Shown here piece after piece: positions 23,001 through 32,449 of a stretch of DNA of 64,000 nucleotides. This stretch comes from Diphasiastrum complanatum (Eukaryota > Streptophyta > Lycopodiopsida > Lycopodiales > Lycopodiaceae). The notes below the pieces were generated by a model, which ran no database searches, was not told the DNA's origin, and was given only the letters and a program-made list of their open reading frames with translations. Within the stretch, counting starts at the first letter, position 1. Each line of letters starts with the position of its first letter. The stretch spans positions 50,755,470 to 50,819,469 of the forward strand of contig CM055103.1 in NCBI GenBank assembly GCA_029204225.1, read 5' to 3'. Position numbers and translations under genes: made by a program.

Positions 23001-24349
23001 CCCCTTATGGCCCAACGCTCCTCATTGTACCAACTGTTATGAGGGAAATAATGCTTAACGTTGGAATTATGTTTTTGGGAAGGGAAGACAATGGATGCAA
23101 TTTTGTTGGCTATAGGCACAACAACTTGTGAGAGGTTTTTCATCATCCAGTGTGTCACATTTTGTGGTTGGTGGATTGAGATGGATACAAGCTTGGTCGC
23201 ATCAACAAGTCCATGGACCAGATTGGAGAGGCCTTCCAAAGGTGATCTCTTCATAGATGGAGGTATTTATTAATTGATTTAATTGCATTCATGCACATTG
23301 TTCAAAAGCTAACTTATGGGTGGTTGTTTTGTCATCTTGTCAGTGACGTCAGATTTGACACTGTGTGTGTAGGATGCTAGTGATTCAAGCCATGTGGCTC
23401 ATGAGCTGGGAATTCTGCCACAATTATCCACCTTCTTCACTCCCTATTGAGCGAAGATTGCACACACATCAATCATGACTCATGAGCTTAGTGCTCGTTG
23501 GGTTAAGTACACCACCGTTATTTATCCTGGGCATAGGCCCATGTTGTGGAAAATTCCAGAGCTAGGCTGGGCTTTGAGCATGGGAAAGTACCTTCTACGG
23601 GAGATATGGTGGAGGATAGAGAGTTTTGGCTGGAGCCAATGATACGGTGGGGTTTTAGTGGGCAAAGGGCTTCAGATCTACTTGCATTTTTTACTCACAT
23701 TCTAGCACATGATTGCTCTACTTTAGCCCCCAAATGTAACTGGAGCAAATGGCTCTTATTCACATGAAGAAATGCACAAGATTTTTAATCAAGTAGTGTT
23801 AAAGTTTGGTGTTTTTTTCACCAGCCTGAGGAATGCGTGATAGCCATCCTTGAGCACAAAATAATGTATTATGTTTCCTAATACTACAACAAGAACCACC
23901 ACAAGCATCGAGGTTGACATAGATGACATTGTTATGGTTTAAGTTTGATCAATTTCACCATGAATTTTTAGCGCCACGCAATTTTAATTTGCGTTGTATT
24001 CTCTCAAAGTTTAAATAGGCTTACCAAGTTTGTAAACATTATAAAAATTTATTGGAAAGGTTTTAAAACCTTGAGTAGGCCCACAAGTTGTACATGGGAC
24101 CCTAGTGGGCAATTTTACATGCTACCAACTATATGTTGGAACTATATGAATTTTCTTATGTTGTAGGAGGGCGCATTTTTCCTATATAGGAAACTTGTGG
24201 ACCAAGGCAAATCATTGCATGAAGAGGGAAAGTGCATGCTTAGCATGTGGGACACCTATTTCACCTACTTTTGACACTTGGAAGCCATGTACATCACATA
24301 TCATTTGTTTCCAATCTATAAATGATACCTCCTCCTAGATGGGTGTACT

Positions 24350-24422
<73 letters not shown>

Positions 24423-27400
24423 CTTCTCACATATGCTCTTGTGATTTGTTTTTGCAATAGAATCTCTTGCTAATTAATGCTAGTGAAATGCTATCCTAGA
24501 TTGGTGTCTTGGTGGATCTGATTTATTGCTTTGTATTCTTGCTAATGTAAAGTTCTTCTTGTTGGAAATTCATGGACAGCAAACATTCGTGATCCAATCG
24601 ACCCAATTGGAGGAGCAATTTCCAGGATTAATGATGTTAGAATGCTCGTTACAGCATATACTATCATATTAGTTTGTGTAGCAAGTTTCTGACGGGAGTT
24701 TCATGCAAATTTCTGCTCGCATCCTCATCTTGCTCGCTGCCGTCCATAGCCAACAGATCCGATTACTTCGAAAGTTTGATCTATTCATTGCATGTCGACA
24801 AAATTACAATTTGTTATCAATTTCTGTTTGCATGTGCAAGTACTAGTCCATGCATGTTGCAGGCATGCCTCTAGAATTCTTCAGATTTCTTGCATGTTGA
24901 TTGCATGTCACTGTATTTGCTTGCATGCTGATTGCATGTTGCTGATTTTGATCTATTTTGAGTTGTAAAAGGCCATCGAGGATTCCTAGGTTGGTAAACC
25001 TCGAATTAACGATCCTTTCTATCTTTATTTTCAATTATATAACAGACATATTTTCATAGCTTCATCTTGAGGTTGCACATGAGGAAATGTAGGATCACTA
25101 TCGCCCATGACTAGGATTTAGATAGAGGTTGTAGTAGATGAGGAAGATCATGAGGCTTAGGAAGATGAGGGAGAGAACGACTACAAGATGTAGGGTGCCG
25201 AGTAGAGCAGATGTAAGTAAATCTTGAGGCAAAGACACACAAAGTGCACACACACCTATTCGTAGAGGCAAGGGAGACCCAAAGATTCACACAGTCTCAG
25301 GCACATGGATTTGCATGATGGGGCAAGGTGAGTTGCAGGAACTTGCAGCAACAATCGAAGGATCTCAAACACGAGCAGCAGAGCCACAGAGAGGTCGTGG
25401 TTGACTCAAGGGCAGTGACATAAATCAGGCATTCGGTTTTAAAATTTGAGAGTGAAATATATTTCTGCTTCTGTTGTTTATTGGCCCGTTCAAAACTTCA
25501 ATGATATGACATGCATTAGAGAATGTATCGTAAGCTATGGGCGATCAAATTTAGACAGTACCTCTAGGCGACATATTTCTCTCAAGTAAATGGTCACAGG
25601 CAATTCTTGAAACCCCGGGCCTGAATCCTGAACACTGCCAAATTGATTGCTCAATATAATACACAACCTTAGGCACATTTTTAGTTTGTTAGAATCTGTC
25701 AAAGCTTTTGATGTGCATAAGGTTGTGTAAAGTTAGCTTTGAAAGAATTGTGTTTCTACAATATGGTTCATAAGGCTGCAAACTGGGACACATTATTGTA
25801 GGTTGAAAAATTGAATTTGAAACATCAACCTGATTCATAAAAATGGTACTCAATAGAAAGTTTGGCTTTTGCCTTCATTGTGACCTCCTTAAAGAAACCA
25901 AACATCGGTAAAAGTGCCTACTTTGACACAAGAAATTAGCACACATTGAATTTGAAAACAAAATACTTGTAGACCTTATATGTAGCACACACTATTCCCA
26001 CTTAAATTGTTGTTTTGTTGACTTCGGATAAGTTTCTGACTCAGTATTGTGATATTTGCTTATCCAAAGAGTCCATTCTCACCTATGTTGTTTGGCCTAT
26101 ATGTTGATGAATTGGAGGCAGTGTAAGAGAGTCAGGAGGTCACAGGTAACATTTGGGAGAGATTCTAATCTCTACATTGTTGTACATAACATGGTGCTTG
26201 TCTCTCCCTTGAGTGAGGACTTACACAGAAATATTGATGCCTTACATGCTTTTGGGAAAGATGGTGGTCCCAGGTCAACATATAGGAGGAAAGTGCTGAT
26301 TTTCAATACATCCCCCTCCATCCACAGAAACACCTTCACTTTGGATGGTCAACCACTAGAGATAGTCTCTTTATACACTGCACTATTTATGGGCCCTAGT
26401 TTGGCATGAGACAAGCATGCACTAGATTTATTGACACCATCATGCTTGGTTGAGAATCCAATTTTTCTCATAGTTGCATAGTCAATATCAACTTAGATAA
26501 TTCGGTTTATTAATTTATTTTCATATCCATGTTTTGCAGACATATATCGTGCTCCACTAGTTTGGATTCTGGAACACAGTTTACATGTTCGTCAGTCTTA
26601 TGTGCCTATTGGCACCAAGACAAATATCAATGAAGCTCTTTCTCACAAGGTCACCGTATCATGGTTTTATGAGGCCTCTTGGCATTCCTATTTTAGAGCT
26701 ACAGAGAGCACCCATCAGTATATTTGTCGCATCATATATTCGGCATACATACAACATACTTGGGATGACCCTCAGATGTGTATTCTTGGTGAGACGGAGA
26801 CAAAGTGGCACTTTTGATGTCCTATTTATTATTAGATTAGGGGCCAATACCGTTCTCTCTTTCGAGATCCTCCAGTCACACTGCTTTCACTTCTCTCATA
26901 TGAGGACCCATGGATACGAGAGATGCTTTTTGCTCCTTCTCCAGGTTGTGGCTGGCTCCCATCCACAAAGCTCCAAAACTAGATATCTTCTGAGGGTGCT
27001 CCGCATCTTCAGCTTCCAAATGGAATAATTTCTACCACTTTCCAGCATGATCTCCACAGGCCTGAGTAACATCATGCTTGTATTCACCTATGCTCTGATA
27101 CCACCGAGGAAATGTTAATGATGCAATAAACAAAGAACTAACAATATTTTAGTTCCTCCCAGGATCCTAGAAATGTGTTAATGAGGCCTGCTCACTAGAT
27201 ACAAGTCGAGAAATGGACATGCATCAACATGCTATATGACATGCAACTAATTTTCAGATTGGAAGGGATGCTATCATAGAAGATTCCAACAAGTTTTGAA
27301 GTAAAACAAAGTTAGGAATAGGCTAAGAACTATAGCACACACATCTAACTGTGTTTGCAATCGATTCCTGAGCATTAAAGATCATGAAAGATGAATTATG

Positions 27401-29279
27401 TGATCTAGCCCACACTTCCTCCTTGAACCTTGGCGCAAAACCAGCAAGTAGAAATTCGATCGGAGACACACAAAAAATGATTGCTGGCCGCCACAATTGA
27501 GAGGTCAGCATGGCAAACTAGAGAAGTGTACTGTCTACACTGTTAACTTTAGCGACTCCAGATATTTTGGACAATATATAATCTATTATAAAGTTTCAGA
27601 TCCTTCTTTGCTTTCCACGAGTTTTCTAAGGGGCAAGCTTTTAAAAAAAAAGAGTTTTCTTCCACCATGTCACATGTTTACATGAACCATAAGCTAATCA
27701 TGAAGCTCTGAGTTTAGAGCTTCTTGCCATTCTCGTGTTTTGTTTTTGCTGCTTGTTTCCAGTATTTAAAATCTCATTTAATTCCAAAGAGACAATTAAA
27801 GTTGAGATGCCATAGAAGTTTTTTGAGTACTTAAGAATTGAGCTCCTGCAATCCCGTTCATTATCTCTGAAGCCAAAGGGTGACAAGATTGGGTCTCTTT
27901 GTAGGTGATGAGCTAATGTCTATTATGACTACTTAATGGTAAGATTCTTGATTTTTCATAAAGTAGGCCTTGCTTTATTATGAGGTGCAGGAACTTTTGT
28001 GTCTTGTAGGTAAGTCATTCACCGACCTTTGTAATGTCATCAGAAGTCTGATATTGGGCATTTTATTTCGATTTCTGGAAGTGGTTGGGAAGAGTGCTCT
28101 CTCAGGAGTGGCAGAGCAGCCATGGAATTTAGATTCTTATGTGAAGTCTCTAAGGGGAAAATTCTAGGACCAACTGTTTGTAGCTAGCCAAATAGTTTGA
28201 CACCATTACTTTCTATGTGGAGAAGAGCTGTAGTTGCATTTTCAGCTCCACCATCATACATAGCTGAAGCACTTTAGCCTGAGCAGCTACCTCAACAGCC
28301 CAGCCACTTCAGCCTCACGTTCTCACATTGACTTCGACAATAGCCAACCTTTGAAGCACTATGTACCATTGTTTGCCTTCAGCTGCAGGAGGCACTACCA
28401 AGTCTCCTAAGACCTGGTTTTACAAATTTTTTGTGTATCTTATTTGGGGATAAGTTTAGTTTTTTTCCAGCCCCAAAATAAGTATTCTTCTTGATGCTTC
28501 ACTTGTACTGATGTTTCTAACTAGAGCTTGTGATGCTTTTCTTGTGATGTGTCCAAAACTCCGCTAGTCTGAACTAGGCAGGCCACTGGTGAAATGAAAT
28601 TGATGGAGCTTAAGATTTTTCTTTTTGTATGCTTTGAGGGTTATTTCTCAAGGTTGGACCACTCTACAGACCATAATGTTGATGGTAAATGTTATCTATA
28701 ATAAACATATACAGTTTCAAACGACAGGAATGTACATATCAAACTGGTAACGAGCCTTCAATGTTAAGTGAGCCAGCAATTTTACAGTGATGATTGTTAT
28801 GCTATGTTTTGTGGTAATAATGTTTCTTGGTTTCCAAGGGGAGGCTCGAACCTGAGACCAAAGGAACTTTGGATGTCAAGCTAACCAATTGAGCCAACCT
28901 CATTGGTTTTGTGGTAATAATGGCATTTGATGGTAGAGCATGTGTTGTTCTTCGTTTAGGAATGGAGTGGCGTCATGCTTTTTGCATAGCAACGTGTACT
29001 GCCCTTGCGGCTGCTGTTCAGCAAGGCGATGCAATGTCGACTGGAATCTTAGAAAAAGTAGGTTTACCTCTAGAATTTAGTAGATGTATAAAACGCACAT
29101 GTTTCTGATATTTTCCTTGATGTTCACAAGTTAAAGTAGATTTTCGCAGAGTCTCAACAGATCCATCTTTTTCATGAGAAATGTGTTTGCAGTTGGATTC
29201 TGCAGTTCGCAGGGGTCCTTATCTTCCAAAGGAACAGGCTGAAGCACAGCCTGTGGTTGCTACAGAGGACCGTTTTTAA
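3879..29279 (+). CDS. PSMD5: 26S proteasome non-ATPase regulatory subunit 5 (PSMD5/S5b-like), 3' seven exons
   Basis: Seven exons (3879-3998, 4114-4214, 10804-10941, 22076-22123, 22366-22480, 28960-29057, 29193-29279) join in consistent phase with GT-AG borders. They give about 235 codons ending in RRGPYLPK...[11 protein letters not shown], the conserved C-terminus of plant PSMD5. Other family marks are [25 protein letters not shown] and [10 protein letters not shown]. The family is about 500 residues of ARM/HEAT-like helices, so the N-terminal half should lie left of the window; none was found in 1-3878. PSMD5 is known as a chaperone for assembly of the 19S proteasome base, acting near Rpt1 in cytosol and nucleus. 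No stop or frameshift is present in 707 coding bases, although the introns reach 6.6, 11.1 and 6.5 kb and are full of transposons. Identification is by recalled family motifs, not a search. Confidence 0.87.
4114..4214 (+). CDS. PSMD5: PSMD5 exon b
   Basis: Acceptor AACAG and donor GTATAT. It encodes [19 protein letters not shown] and ends at SSIEV in phase 0. The 115-base intron before it is the smallest seen in this gene. Confidence 0.85.
5930..6030. repeat. GGAACGCG/GATCGCGATC word patch
   Basis: Dense short words (TCTGGAACGCGATCCGGAACG, later GATCGCGATC and ATTCCGGAAC) flank an AT-rich centre. This is the same style as the patches near 6850, 12480 and 20500. Confidence 0.4.
7410..7661. 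mobile_element. Short GC-armed element with 9-bp target duplication
   Basis: A 234-base insert (7419-7652) is flanked by identical GGTCTAAAG at 7410-7418 and 7653-7661. Both arms are built from CGTCCG/GGACGCG words. The centre is a T-rich run followed by an A-rich run. The right end, CGGACCCTCATGTCTG, is shared with the copy at 2956. The 8-9 bp duplication fits a hAT- or Mutator-type non-autonomous element. The outer ends are only weakly inverted (CTAAGGTGGTG versus CAGACATGAGG). There is no coding capacity. Confidence 0.65.
10804..10941 (+). CDS. PSMD5: PSMD5 exon c
   Basis: Acceptor TGACAG (phase 0) and donor GTATGA. It encodes [16 protein letters not shown] and [18 protein letters not shown], in line with the ALHALANI...LRDLIY region of PSMD5 proteins. 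An acceptor 4 bases downstream (GCAG) would break the phase and is less likely. Confidence 0.85.
10942..13039 (+). other. PSMD5: PSMD5 intron, part left of the hAT element
   Basis: An AT-rich intron without a recognisable gene. Two short patches carry GTTCT/GGAAC words (11837-11875 and 12450-12515). Confidence 0.5.
13040..13440 (+). pseudogene. hAT transposase C-terminal AT-hook tail, partial second copy
   Basis: From about 13040 the sequence repeats the 3' end of the transposase frame at 18090-18540. It has [23 protein letters not shown] (an AT-hook) and then an acidic DWED-like stretch, including the 3' flank GTTTGATATCATGTT. Frames shift after the first AT-hook. It lies about 600 bases upstream of a tail fragment of the convergent small gene, the same arrangement as in the full copy. 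Confidence 0.7.
13985..14035 (-). pseudogene. Tail fragment of the hAT-associated small gene
   Basis: On the minus strand this reads [12 protein letters not shown], matching [13 protein letters not shown] at the end of the gene at 18978-19304. Only about 50 bases remain before the sequence changes to the leader of the transposase at 14147. Confidence 0.55.
16573..16734 (+). pseudogene. hAT dimerisation (HATC) exon
   Basis: A 54-codon exon between acceptor CACCACAG and donor GTGATA. It encodes [18 protein letters not shown] and [14 protein letters not shown], the signature of hAT C-terminal dimerisation regions. It is open throughout. Confidence 0.85.
16837..18480 (+). pseudogene. C-terminal extension exon of hAT transposase, Pro-rich with AT-hooks
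   Basis: The exon begins [14 protein letters not shown] at 16918-16920 separates 27 codons from a 519-codon open frame in the same frame. The frame has an [17 protein letters not shown] helix, an acidic stretch near 17015-17050, Gly-rich and acidic regions, a repeated [13 protein letters not shown] block (17800-17895), then AT-hooks at about 18160 and 18225, and an acidic end EFEAEH. AT-hooks bind the minor groove of AT-rich DNA. Most hAT transposases lack a tail of this size. It could be a separate ORF started at the ATG beside 16921, but exon phasing favours fusion. Confidence 0.6.
18978..19304 (-). pseudogene. Convergent small charged-protein gene of the hAT element
   Basis: ATG at 19304 (minus) begins [14 protein letters not shown], with an in-frame TGA at 19262-19260. 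It continues [42 protein letters not shown] and [13 protein letters not shown]. The product is about 108 residues, highly charged and probably helical or coiled-coil, with no catalytic motif. It is convergent to the transposase, with 3' ends 498 bases apart. It also occurs at 1528-1945 and, as a tail, at 13985-14035, again convergent to an AT-hook tail. It may start from the Met at 19214, downstream of the TGA. The family is not recognised. Confidence 0.6.
19322..19520. repeat. Imperfect CTCACAGC/CTCACTGGCT tandem repeat
   Basis: About 200 bases of TCTCACAGCCTCTCA and CTCACTGGCTCTC variants lie just upstream of the minus-strand small gene, that is, in its presumed promoter or leader. Confidence 0.75.
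19573..19845. repeat. 84-85 bp minisatellite, 3.3 copies
   Basis: The words CCCATGTG, GTACCTG, CCCCCACATGC and GATTGGGTCC recur with starts at 19573, 19657 and 19742, and a truncated fourth at about 19820. It is placed between the small gene and the right side of the hAT region, as expected of subterminal repeats. Confidence 0.85.
19928..20007. repeat. Two perfect inverted repeats
   Basis: GGTGCCGCCC (19928-19937) pairs with GGGCGGCACC (19955-19964). CCATTATGGTACC (19980-19992) pairs with GGTACCATAATGG (19995-20007) across two bases. This may be the right end of the hAT element, but no left-end partner was found. Confidence 0.8.
20027..20069. repeat. (TA)n microsatellite
   Basis: About 21 TA units directly after the inverted repeats. 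Confidence 0.95.
20501..20700. repeat. 85-bp tandem duplication with CGTTCC/GGAACG words
   Basis: A block starting CAGGGTCGTTTTACATTTC at 20501 recurs at 20586. Each copy has a T-run and an A-run followed by CGTTCCGACCC, then GGAACGTAC words and GGTCGGAACG. Extra GGTCGGAACG words extend to about 20700. The layout (A-run, then XCGxTCCGACCC) resembles the right arm of the 7419-7652 element with a different word. Confidence 0.8.
20920..21050. repeat. CCTAGGAACGG/CGTTCCTAAGG word patch
   Basis: Repeated CCTAAGGAACGG, TAGGAACCG and CGTTCCTAAGGAATGG words. Another member of the GGAAC-word patches. Confidence 0.5.
21051..22075 (+). other. PSMD5: PSMD5 intron, part right of the hAT element
   Basis: AT-rich intron sequence. 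I see no gene. Minus-strand frames at 21108-21386 and 21468-21695 have no recognisable motif, though their GATE-like decay suggests an old retroelement. Confidence 0.35.
22076..22123 (+). CDS. PSMD5: PSMD5 exon d (48-base micro-exon)
   Basis: Sixteen codons, [16 protein letters not shown], between acceptor TTTTGCAG and donor GTATGT. Reading through the donor meets a stop after 13 codons, whereas splicing to 22366 restores the family motif EIR-x-A-TYRL. That fixes this boundary. Confidence 0.85.
22366..22480 (+). CDS. PSMD5: PSMD5 exon e
   Basis: Acceptor TTTTTTGCAG and donor GTAACT. It encodes [19 protein letters not shown] and [16 protein letters not shown], the most conserved block of the family (VARxWCL). 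Confidence 0.88.
23546..23800 (+). pseudogene. hAT dimerisation-domain remnant
   Basis: The frame contains [11 protein letters not shown] and then [26 protein letters not shown]. Its DCSxxxxxCNWS pattern and position follow the HATC motif [14 protein letters not shown] seen in the 14-18 kb element, with one added residue. It is weak but specific, and the surrounding frames are broken. Confidence 0.45.
24354..24419. repeat. (GA)n microsatellite
   Basis: About 33 GA units in a PSMD5 intron. Confidence 0.95.
26056..26943 (+). pseudogene. LINE reverse-transcriptase and C-terminal remnant
   Basis: The start reads [14 protein letters not shown], the post-palm motif of plant LINE RT. A degraded catalytic region follows ([12 protein letters not shown] in place of an A-DD-type motif), then [20 protein letters not shown] and QPLEIV. 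The 26.58-26.94 kb part has [15 protein letters not shown] and [20 protein letters not shown], matching the LINE fragments at 1-230 and 3050-3410. Several stops and shifts make it inactive. It ends abruptly at a copia fragment. Confidence 0.7.
26950..27103 (-). pseudogene. Ty1/copia 5' fragment: primer site and gag start
   Basis: On the minus strand TGGTATCAGAGC (the initiator-tRNA-Met-type primer-binding site) lies near 27100-27089. A short leader follows, then a gag frame with [18 protein letters not shown], the N-terminal gag signature of plant copia elements. The upstream LTR must lie above 27104, but I cannot fix its start. The element is cut off about 50 codons into gag, where the LINE begins. 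Confidence 0.6.
28806..28922 (-). mobile_element. tRNA-derived SINE-like retroposon with 17-bp target duplication
   Basis: An 83-base insert (28823-28905) is bounded by identical GTTTTGTGGTAATAATG at 28806-28822 and 28906-28922. On the minus strand it carries a pol III A-box (TGGCTCAATTGG), a 5-bp CCAAA/TTTGG hairpin in the anticodon-arm position, and a B-box (GGTTCGAGCC). It ends in CCAAGAAA. Direct repeats of this length are typical of LINE-mediated retrotransposition. A related tail lies at 58366-58394. It is not a functional tRNA gene: the acceptor and D-arm pairing is poor. Confidence 0.8.
28960..29057 (+). CDS. PSMD5: PSMD5 exon f
   Basis: Acceptor TTCTTCGTTTAG and donor GTAGGT. The first two bases complete the Gly codon begun at 22480, giving GMEWRHAFC...GILEK. 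A tRNA-derived insertion and its target duplication end 37 bases before this exon. Confidence 0.85.
29193..29279 (+). CDS. PSMD5: PSMD5 terminal exon
   Basis: Acceptor TTTGCAG. It encodes [15 protein letters not shown] and [11 protein letters not shown], then TAA at 29277-29279. The RRGPYL and final EDRF are diagnostic of plant PSMD5. Confidence 0.9.
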   Translation: MDSAVRRGPYLPKEQAEAQPVVATEDRF

Positions 29280-31622
29280 TCGACTACTCATAGGCAGCTG
29301 GATGACCCCCATAAAGGCACTCTTAAACATCATCCGAGCTGAGTGAAGTGAGTGTGACATGGTATTTTTTGCTTGGATATTGTTTGACTGAATTTCAAGG
29401 GTCGTGATGCATCAGTATTCGCCAAGAGAAAAAAGTAAGAGCAGCTCCTGGATGGTCTTGATTGCTATGGGAAACTGCAAACAGTATCTAAAGTAACATC
29501 TAGATGAATAGAATGGAGGTTATTGCAAACCGATGACAAATCTGCAATTTTTGTTGTTTTCCAGAGTTATGGATTGTTCTACGACTTAAGGAGCTATGGA
29601 AGAATCAGCTTGATCACTCAAGGTGGGCGTTTCAGGAAAATAGGATATGTGAATAGGCTGCAACCTCTTAAAGGTGAAGAGATGTTACTATGCTTGGTGT
29701 CAAAACTAGTTTAGAAGGGACTTGGTAAGGTGAGAAAATTCTAACCACAAGGTGGGCTTGTCGAGCTGCCTTTGAAGGTTACTTTTAATATTTTTGACAG
29801 AGCCAAAACAATTAGCTTGATGTGAAGAGTAAATGTACTGCTTTGAAGAATGATTGAACAGACCCGATATTAAATCCACAAAAATCTTTGCTCAAAGTCA
29901 AGACATGATACATGTGGTTCTCTTCCAACTTGCTAACTTAGCTTGTTAGCTAAACTTGGCTTAAAGCCTCTATTTTATTTTGAATTAATTTTCTAACTAC
30001 AACTTGTAATGCTTTGCTAGCTGTGCTCACTGGGTTGGGCTTATACGCGCCCTCACATTATTAATCCTAAACCTTTGGCCATGAAAACAATTTTAATTGA
30101 TGGTAGAAAAAGATACGAAATACCTGATGATTTTATTAGAGCTGTTATCATGCATGCCCCGTGTGCAGCGCACCAATCCCTATAACTTCACGGACCTCCA
30201 AAAGAAGTGTTCAAGACCCTCTTTTCTCCGAAGACTATCGTGCGTAGGTTAGTTGCAAACACATCTCGAAGAGATTGTTATATGACATTGGGTGTTGCTA
30301 GTCAAGAGACCTTCCATTCTCGAAAGTGTGAAAAATAGACATCGTCTTATAGACCGTCTCTTGAGCCTCTATGAGAATTTTCTAGCAATGGGCACATGAT
30401 TTTGTTTTGTTAGGTTGCATGCCAATACTAATATGGTCAATCATTTAGTCATATTTTTTCTTAATCAATGTTTAGCTCTATACCACACGACCTTCTCCAT
30501 CACCTTCGTTCATATAGCTCACTCAGCATCCAATCTTATGAAAATTAAAGTACAAATCTAGGTAACATCCCATGCAACGACACAATTTTTGATGGTACAA
30601 ATGATAATATTTGTGTTGCAATAAAAAATAAGGAATCTAGCAAATATTTTGAATCATATGATTTGATTGTTTGCAATTGGGTTTAGTGTTTACATGCTCA
30701 AATTTGCACAATCATGAACTTTAATGCATGGTTGTGTTTTTTGCTTCTAATCCAATATAATTAGTAACTTTTACTGTCATATCATTATCATTGATAATCT
30801 GCTTTAGAATGATTTAACTTATCTGAAAATTGCAAACATGATTTATATCAATCGTCTCATTGTATAATTTCAAATAAGAATTTTGCAAAAATCCAAAACT
30901 AGTTGGTTATAATAGTATTTGAAGTGCAAAACAAGATATGATCGATAAAAAACAGTTGCTTTGCCACTTATTATGAGGGGCCAAAGATCATCCAGTTTCT
31001 ATTTATTTTGAAATGTTTTCTACCACCCTTTTTAAATGTAGAACAGGATAATTGATTTGAATATATTTGACTAGGAATTTCACCATGGTAGTGGCCAAAT
31101 AACAAGGTTTTGCGTTTTACTCATGGTTAAATAAAAAAGTAGCACATGTAATTTTGATTGCATATTATCTCATGAAAAGAGAATAACTAGTTTAAGAAAT
31201 CAACGAATTTCAATGCAATACACTCTTAAAACATCTAACCATCAACACAAAGAACATTTCCATTAAGTAAAGTCACTCAACATGTATCACCCAACATTTT
31301 GTGCCACACATTATTGTAGGTCCATATGACCTTTGGGCACTTATTACTAATGGACCCTTAGAGTATGTTCTTATTCCTAACTACAATTATTAGGGCTTCT
31401 AAATATCACAGCTCATAATAGATAGGACACTTTTCTATTTGGACTAGTGTTTGCCCTAGTTGTAGTTTCCTAGAACATTCCTATAAACATCATAGATTAA
31501 TCAAAGTTTTAGCTTTTGGGATCGCAACTTCTAATGTGATTCATTTCTAGAGTTCATCATAGGTCCTACTTATACACTCAAACAAGCACCTCTCATATAC
31601 AACAAAGAGAAAACACATTGAT
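29280..31622. other. PSMD5 3' flank and intergenic sequence
   Basis: No gene seen. Around 30034-30057 the minus strand shows TGTGAGGGCGCGTATAAGCCC, resembling the start of the gypsy LTR at 51751, possibly an LTR scrap. Confidence 0.45.
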
Positions 31623-32082
31623 TGTTACGTACCCATAAGGGCGCAATAGGAAACTTGAGGTGACGGTCTCAGTTATGGGACGAAACGCTGATCTGGAGTT
31701 ATAGGTCTTTTGGGTGCCACATGTCAATGTCTTATTGGCATGCGGTGACTCGTTGTTATGGACCCGCGTCAGTGTGCACAACTGTCGCGTGTCGTTGGTC
31801 ATGCATGACTCTTATGGTCGGAGATAACCCAGTTAAAATAGCAATGATCGACTTATACAGTGCTTTCTAGTTTTGACGGTACCACGTGTGCCCAATTCTA
31901 GAATTATCGAGTCGTCTTTCTTTTACGAGCCCTTTGGGTGCTCTTAAGCAATTTTGTCTTTGTACTTGCTAATTAGTGTGAATATACAATTTGTGGGAGA
32001 GCAATTCTGTCTTGTCTTGTCTTGTTGCACTTAACGTTGTGCTGTGGTGATTGATTTGATCGGGTTTTAAATTGTATTCTCA
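31623..32082 (+). mobile_element. LTR of a Ty3/gypsy-like element (5' end)
   Basis: A 460-base block starts TGTTACGTACCC and ends ATTCTCA, followed by a primer-binding site. Its first 200 bases match, inverted, the LTR start at 52920 next to a chromovirus integrase. The rest of the two LTRs differs. Confidence 0.6.
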
Positions 32083-32085
32083 ACT

Positions 32086-32097
32086 TGGTATCAGAGC
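32086..32097 (+). promoter_or_regulatory. Primer-binding site TGGTATCAGAGC
   Basis: Complementary to the 3' end of initiator tRNA-Met, three bases after the LTR end. A leader of about 340 bases follows with no intact frame, then the minus-strand gypsy copy A. Confidence 0.8.
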
Positions 32098-32449
32098 CCT
32101 TGGTGGCTATAATTACCGAACAAGGATGAAGAACTACGAATTCACGACGGCTTGTTTGTTGGGTAGCACAAATCGAGTTATGAAAATTCGAAGAATTTGC
32201 TCAGGACTGTATTGTGGACACATGGATTGTTGGTTGAAATGAAATTGGAGCCAAACGGAAGCACATAGAAAGGCTGCGTGAGCTATTTGAAGCAAATAGT
32301 TGCTGATTGTAGGGTGACCTCAGACTGACAGAGAGCTACAGGTAAAATTCCAGAGAGAGATTGTCAAATGCCCAAGAAACTCTATTTTTTATAGCTGCAA
32401 GGGTTTTGAGGTGAAAAACCCTAGATCTTTCTCTATAGGCATGCATGTT

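Larger units (their letters stand above)
22481..28805 (+). other. PSMD5: PSMD5 intron of 6.5 kb with TE remnants
   Basis: It holds a hAT remnant (23.5 kb), a GA array (24.35 kb), a LINE (26.06-26.94 kb) and a copia 5' fragment (26.95-27.10 kb). The rest, including 24.6-26.0 and 27.2-28.8 kb, shows nothing recognisable. Confidence 0.55.

Noticed and set aside
28823-28905. Functional tRNA gene
   Set aside because: A- and B-boxes are present, but the acceptor and D-arm pairing is poor, and the 17-bp duplication marks it as a retroposon.
30034-30057. Start of another gypsy LTR (TGTGAGGGCGCGTATAAGCCC on the minus strand)
   Set aside because: Similar to the LTR start at 51751 for about 40 bases only, with no purine tract before it; noted but not called.
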